Assembly (NCBI GenBank): GCA_024138025.1
Contig: JAMXBD010001442.1
Location: 124,001 to 188,000, forward strand
Direction of reading: 5' to 3'
Length of the DNA stretch: 64,000 nucleotides
DNA from: Combretum micranthum
Taxonomy: Eukaryota > Streptophyta > Magnoliopsida > Myrtales > Combretaceae
Below the pieces are notes generated by a model. The model was not told where the DNA came from. It saw nothing but the letters and a program-made list of their open reading frames with translations, and searched no databases. Below are positions 59,939-64,000 of this stretch, piece by piece. Position 1 is the first letter of the stretch, and every line of letters starts with the position of its first letter. Made by a program: the position numbers and the translations under genes.

Positions 59939-62199
59939 AAGTTGGAGCTTCTCTTAAGCCCAACTTGTCACAAATGTCATGAAAACGATGAGAAGACAGA
60001 AATTTTGTAAATACATCAGCCAGTTGATCAAGAGAAGAAATGTGCAGCGGTTGAAGAAAACCAGAACTGATGTGATCACGAACAAAATGCACATCAATGT
60101 CAATGTACTTGGTTCGACCATGCAAACATGGATTTTGAGCTATTTACAAAGTAGATTTGTTATCACAATGAATATGCACTGAAGAAGGAACAGAAATTCC
60201 CATATCCCTCAATATATAAGAGAGCCATAGTAATTCCTTGGTTGCAAAAGCTAAGGCTCTATATTCAGCCTCAGTAGTGGATGTGGAAACAATTGGTTGC
60301 TTCTTGGATTTCCAAGAAATCAAAGCTTGACCTAAGAAAATGCAAAAGCCGGAAACAGATTTTCTGTCATTATGACTTGAACCCCAATCTGAATCAGTAT
60401 AGGCATCAAGATGAAGATTGTTATCAGATGGATAAAACAATCCCAAATTGAAGGTACCCTTCAAGTATCGTAGCAGATGGAACAAAGCTTGCAAATGTGG
60501 AGTGCGTGGAGCTCCAAGAAACTGACTAAGGCGATGAACAGCATAAGATATATCCGGCCTAGTCAATGTAATGTATAATAATCAACCAATCAATCGTCAG
60601 TAGATGCTGGGATTTGGAAGAAGATCACCAGCAGAACAATCCAAAACCGTGCGTGGAGGTAAAGGAAAAGGAACAAGTTTTGATCCTGCCAAGCCAACAT
60701 CACGCAATACATCTAAAATGAACTTACGTTGATGAATTAACAAGCCTTGATTTACGCGACACAATTCTAGGCCAAGGAAGAAACGAGCCAATCCAAGATC
60801 TTTAATAGTAAAAGCCTCATTCATCCGAAACTTAACACGATCAATGAGAGCCTGATCAGATCCTGTAATTAACATGTCATCCACGTACAATAAAATGAAA
60901 ACACTACCAGATGAACCATGATGAGTGAACAAAGAATGATCATGAGTGGATTGAGCAAAACCAAGAGACATAATAAACCTAGAAACTTCAATATTCCACT
61001 GTCTTGAAGCTTGTTTAAGTCCATACAAAGACTTACGCAATCTACAAACTTGATTGGGAAGAGCTTTAGTATATCCTTCAGGTGGTGTCATGTAAATTTC
61101 TTCATCCAAATGACCATGTAGAAAGGTGTTATTGACATCTATTTGATAAAGAGGCCAATGACAGGAAGTAGCAACAGCAAGCACCACTTTCACACCTAAA
61201 TTCGCTACAGGAGAAAAGGTATCGTGGAAATCCTTCCCTTCAATTTGAGTGAACCCCTTGGCGACTAGCCTAGCTTTATACCTCTCAATTGAACCATCTG
61301 GTCTATATTTAATCTTATAAACCCACTTACACCCCACTGCTTTCTTACCCTTAGGTAAAGAAGCCAATTCCCAAGTCTCATTGGATTCTAATGCATCCAA
61401 TTCATTTTGCATAGCAATAACCCACTCCTTTTGTTTAGAAGCTTCAAGATAATTGCAAGGTTCTTGAGTATTAAACACTTTTGCTAAAGATGCTACAAAC
61501 TCAGTCAGGTAAGAAACAAAGGTCGAAGAATTAATCAAAGGATACAAGTAAGTATTAGAACAGTGATTAGAAGAATTGAACTGACCTATAGTGGTTGCAG
61601 CAGAACACAAATTATCAGCTGATGTAGTGACTTGAACAGTATGCACAAAGTCCTCAAGCCATGAAGGTGAATGTATTTTCCTTGAAGATCGTCTCAAAGG
61701 GACATTCGAAATATCAGTGTGTAGCTGAGATTTTGGACAAGTATTATGTGGAATAGAATTTGACTCATTATCAGTAGATGACTGAAAATGAGAAGAAGAT
61801 GTATGCGAGCTTAGGCCAAAAGGACATGATTCAAAAGTGACAGAGGGATGAACAACATCAAGAACAGATTGCTGATCAGTAGTATTGAGAGAAGAATCTG
61901 ATTTGAATGGAAACAAATTTTCATGAAAGATGACATCTCTCGATTCAAGAACACGCTTATGGAGCAAATCATACACTCTATATCCTTTCTTCCCAATTGC
62001 ATAACCAAGAAAGACACACTTCAACCCTCTTGACTCCAACTTATCTCGTAGGACAGGATGTTTAACCACATAACATAAACAACCCATTACTCTTAAATGA
62101 TCATATGTAGGAGATTGACCAAATAAAATCTCATATGGTGTTTTCCATTTCAACTTCTTCATAGGCATCCTATTAATCAAATAGGTTGCTGTGAGAATA
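59937..62199 (-). pseudogene. Copia pol remnant: integrase C-terminus, RT, RNase H
   Basis: A long open frame (60597-62199 and on into LTR) begins in integrase at ILTATYLINRMP. It includes WKTPYEILFGQSPTYDHL and the GCLCYV and LESRGLKCVFLGYA blocks. RT follows, with WVIAMQNELDALESNETWEL, KWVYKIKYRPDGSIERYKAR, YQIDVNNTFLHG, the catalytic LLYVDDMLITG and FTIKDLGLARFFLG. Two TGA stops lie near 60583-60595. RNase H then reads YTDSDWGSSHNDRKSVSGFC, SWKSKKQPIVSTSTTEAEYR and HCDNKSTL, then a TAA near 60143, then the C-terminal TKYIDIDVHFVRDHI and ADVFTKFLSSHRF. Only three stops are visible, so decay is mild, in keeping with the near-identical LTRs. It lacks gag and protease, so it is non-autonomous. 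Confidence 0.92.
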
Positions 62200-62363
62200 C
62201 ATTGAAACCATTCGAAACAGAAAGAAGAACAAGAAAATTCAGTATATTTCCAAAACTGTTGAAAACAGTTACAGAGAACTATATATATACAAAGTAGTAA
62301 CCAATGAAATAAGGACACGTGGCAAGAAGACTAAAATATCTATCTAAATAATATATGTTAACA
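62200..62363 (-). repeat. 5' LTR of copia element, 3' end deleted
   Basis: Matches 59766-59929 with about two substitutions, but lacks the about 22-25 bp next to the internal region. The deletion junction lies in 'gaaaccattc' at about 62197-62206 and fuses the LTR to integrase coding. Confidence 0.9.
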
Positions 62364-62460
62364 TATAGTGTTGAAGCTTTCGCATGATTTTGGAAAGTTA
62401 TTTTTTAAGCTTTAATATCGTATGTGACGAATTGTCACGTCTAGAGTATCCTTTGGGGTG

Positions 62461-62488
62461 TGACACACACACACACACACACACACAA
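62461..62488. repeat. (AC)n microsatellite, right part
   Basis: AC dinucleotides follow the LTR B end; the left part is at 55999-56009. It was one microsatellite before LTR B inserted. Confidence 0.85.
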
Positions 62489-62705
62489 AGCCCTTTCCAA
62501 TTGCAAGAAGGAAAAAACCATGAATCTAATAAAAGACATGGTCACATGAACTAGGAAAAGAAGGAAAGAGACATTTGCACTATGTTGACTTAGGTGAATG
62601 GTTATTCTAATATTCTGTTTGCATTCCACTTGAAGTTTCCATTAGGCATTGTAACTACAATGTTTGATTGTAATTTCGATGTTAAATAGCAATTTTGAAT
62701 TACAT

Positions 62706-63531
62706 TTAAGGCTCTATATTTATATGTTTTTTTTTTTGCAAAATAGGGTCCTAATTCATAAAATATGTGTTTAAGGGTCTACATTCTTTAATTTCATGCA
62801 TTTAACATGGTTTCTATTAGCAATAGCCTTATGACATAATGGTATCTCCTCTGATCTCTCATGTAAAAGGTTACAAGTTTGAACCCCACCCCCTGCCCTT
62901 CCTGTTGCAATTAGCCAAAAAAATATATGGTTTCTATTAATATGTCATTGTTGATGGAACATTACATGGCACTTTATAGCTTTGAATTTGTATGTAAAAA
63001 GTTATTTGTCTTGAATAACATACTTTTTTTATTTTATAATTGAAAAGCATAAAATTTTGTACCTTTAATGAAACTCTAAAGAGAGAATTAGTTTTATTGA
63101 AATGTTCTTAATTTTTCACTCTTGTTGAATTGAAATGAAATCTATAGTAAGAAACATAGAATAACCATAATATATATATATATATATATATATAAAGCAA
63201 CTTTTATTTGATCCAAAATCTAGATAGAACCTATTATGGTAAGATATTTTAATCTTTTACCATAAAAGATTTAGGATTTTTCGCAATCAATATTTTATGA
63301 TTGATAAAACTTTTAAAGAAGAGAAGAAGAAAAAAAAGAGAAAGAGAGATAAATTATTGCCAGGCATATTTAGCCATATCCATATAGCCATGTGATTTAT
63401 TTTAATGTTTTAAAATGTTATGTCAGATTTCATTAACTAATAGAAATCCTTAAATGCATGAAACTAAAGAATACTAATACTTTGTGTCCTATTTTGCAAA
63501 AAAAAAAAAAGAAAAGAAATTATAAGCCCTT
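62706..63531. mobile_element. Long-TIR MITE, about 0.8 kb
   Basis: Inverted arms of about 100 bp. 'tttttttgcaaaatagg' (62730-62748) and 'tttaatttcatgcatttaa' (62787-62805) on the left match the complement of 63440-63510, with 'ttaaatgcatgaaactaaag' and 'cctattttgcaaaaaaaa'. The outer ends are 'taaggctctata' and the complement of 'ataagcccttg'. The interior holds a SINE, a (TA)n tract at 63168-63194 and AT-rich text. No transposase. Confidence 0.72.
62820..62926 (+). mobile_element. tRNA-derived SINE, 107 bp
   Basis: Flanked by a perfect 13-bp duplication, atggtttctatta (62807-62819 and 62927-62939). It has an RNA polymerase III A-box-like tgacataatgg (62832-62842) and a B box agtttgaaccc (62876-62886), about 33 nt apart, and a 3' tail ccaaaaaaatat. 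These three features together are diagnostic of a SINE. It inserted in the left arm of the surrounding MITE. The family is not identified; the tRNA part is followed by a short C-rich tail (ccccaccccctgcccttcct). Confidence 0.82.
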
Positions 63532-64000
63532 GTACCATAATTTTTCACTAAAATAATCAATAGCAATTTTTAGCTCTATCTCATGAATTACTATTCACTA
63601 TTTTTTGTTATATTTATAACCACTCTTACCTTAAAAACTACACATCACTATACTTATATTTATCTGTTATAAATGCAACAAATATTTAATTTTGTTTTTA
63701 TAATAGGAGCATAAAAAATTGTTTACTATTATTCCAACATGATTCCTTATGTCTACTACTACAAATAAACATGGTAATAGTTATACAATAGCTATTATAC
63801 TTTCATTATATTTCCATTAAATAACAATTCAATTTCCCTTTATTTCATTATAGTAAAGTAATCAGGAAATTATAGGATAAAAATCCAACAAGAAGCAAAC
63901 CCTATATATCTATTAAGTAAAACTCAAGTATCCAAATTAATAAATTCTCAGAAAAAAAGAAGAAAAAGATATTTAATATGGAGACAGAAAGACAAAATAG
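63532..64000. other. AT-rich noncoding DNA
   Basis: Nothing recognisable up to the window edge. Confidence 0.4.

Larger units (their letters stand above)
59744..62363 (-). mobile_element. Internally deleted Ale-like Ty1/copia element in LTR B
   Basis: 2620 bp with LTRs at both ends and a perfect TATAG duplication (59739-59743 and 62364-62368). From the right, a 5' LTR missing its last about 25 bp runs straight into mid-integrase. PBS, gag, protease and the first part of integrase are deleted. Integrase C-terminus, RT, RNase H, polypurine tract and complete 3' LTR follow. The two LTRs differ at only about two sites over about 164 bp, so the insertion is recent. Confidence 0.92.
56010..62465 (+). 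repeat. Solo long gypsy LTR B in an (AC)n microsatellite, carrying a copia insert
   Basis: Starts TGTAAACCCCTCAAATTC at 56010 and ends ...CCTTTGGGGTGTGACA at 62465. After removing the copia insert and one TATAG it is about 3831 bp. It is flanked by CACAC on both sides, inside an AC repeat. It is collinear with LTR A over its whole length: 'ccctaaccctaatcaaaccg' at the start, TATAAATA at 56704, a 'gaagctaaggtt' doublet at 57240-57325, 'tggatagatcttttcgaata' at 58516, and hairpins at 59228-59278. A pentanucleotide array (CCTTT)n at about 57175-57210 is an expansion relative to LTR A. Confidence 0.92.

Noticed and set aside
1..64000. A new host defence or metabolic system
   Set aside because: The window is transposon-dominated plant DNA with no multi-gene host locus; all longer coding regions are gag, pol or env-like remnants.

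Overview
This window looks like nuclear DNA of a flowering plant, probably a dicot. It is AT-rich, has no operons or compact genes, and is built almost entirely of LTR retrotransposons and small DNA transposons. The families seen are Ty3/gypsy elements with very long LTRs (Tekay/del-like), a second chromovirus-type gypsy, Ty1/copia SIRE-type and Ale/Retrofit-type elements, MITEs and one tRNA-derived SINE. I found no intact host protein gene, rRNA, tRNA gene or CRISPR. The species cannot be named from the sequence alone.

Layout. 1-583 is the start of a gypsy LTR that cuts off a decayed Tekay-like gypsy element (E0, minus strand, 584-9409). E0 keeps RNase H/RT, protease, gag, an extra open reading region upstream of gag, a PBS and a 4.1-kb 5' LTR. 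9410-12671 is AT-rich repeat-like DNA. 12677-14247 is a solo SIRE-type LTR. 15648-19414 is the 3' end of a SIRE-type element (env-like ORF, polypurine tract, LTR). 19415-21029 is the 3' part of a long gypsy LTR. 21030-23867 is the 3' half of a copia element, split by a 1276-bp solo-LTR-like insert. 23868-31284 holds a hAT-like MITE and a 1.7-kb long-TIR element. 31285-37797 has two related gypsy LTRs and a gag-protease ORF whose pol has been deleted. 37798-51967 is a gypsy element (E1) with three solo LTRs in it: one in gag, one in integrase and one near its 3' end. 51968-56009 is noncoding, with two small repeats. 56010-62465 is a solo LTR inserted in an (AC)n microsatellite and itself carrying an internally deleted copia element. 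62706-63531 is a MITE with a 107-bp SINE inside.

History. Target-site duplications give the nesting order. E1 inserted first; the gypsy solo LTRs D (GCGCA/GTGCA) and A (CTAGG) and a SIRE solo LTR (TAACC) landed in it later. LTR B landed in a microsatellite (CACAC) and was then hit by a young copia element (TATAG). Solo LTRs outnumber complete elements, which indicates frequent LTR-LTR recombination at this locus.

The most interesting signal is a pair of adjacent hairpins about 500-560 nt from the 3' end of five long gypsy LTRs. The stem sequence differs between copies, yet pairing and the 1-2-nt spacer are kept, which suggests a selected RNA or DNA structure.
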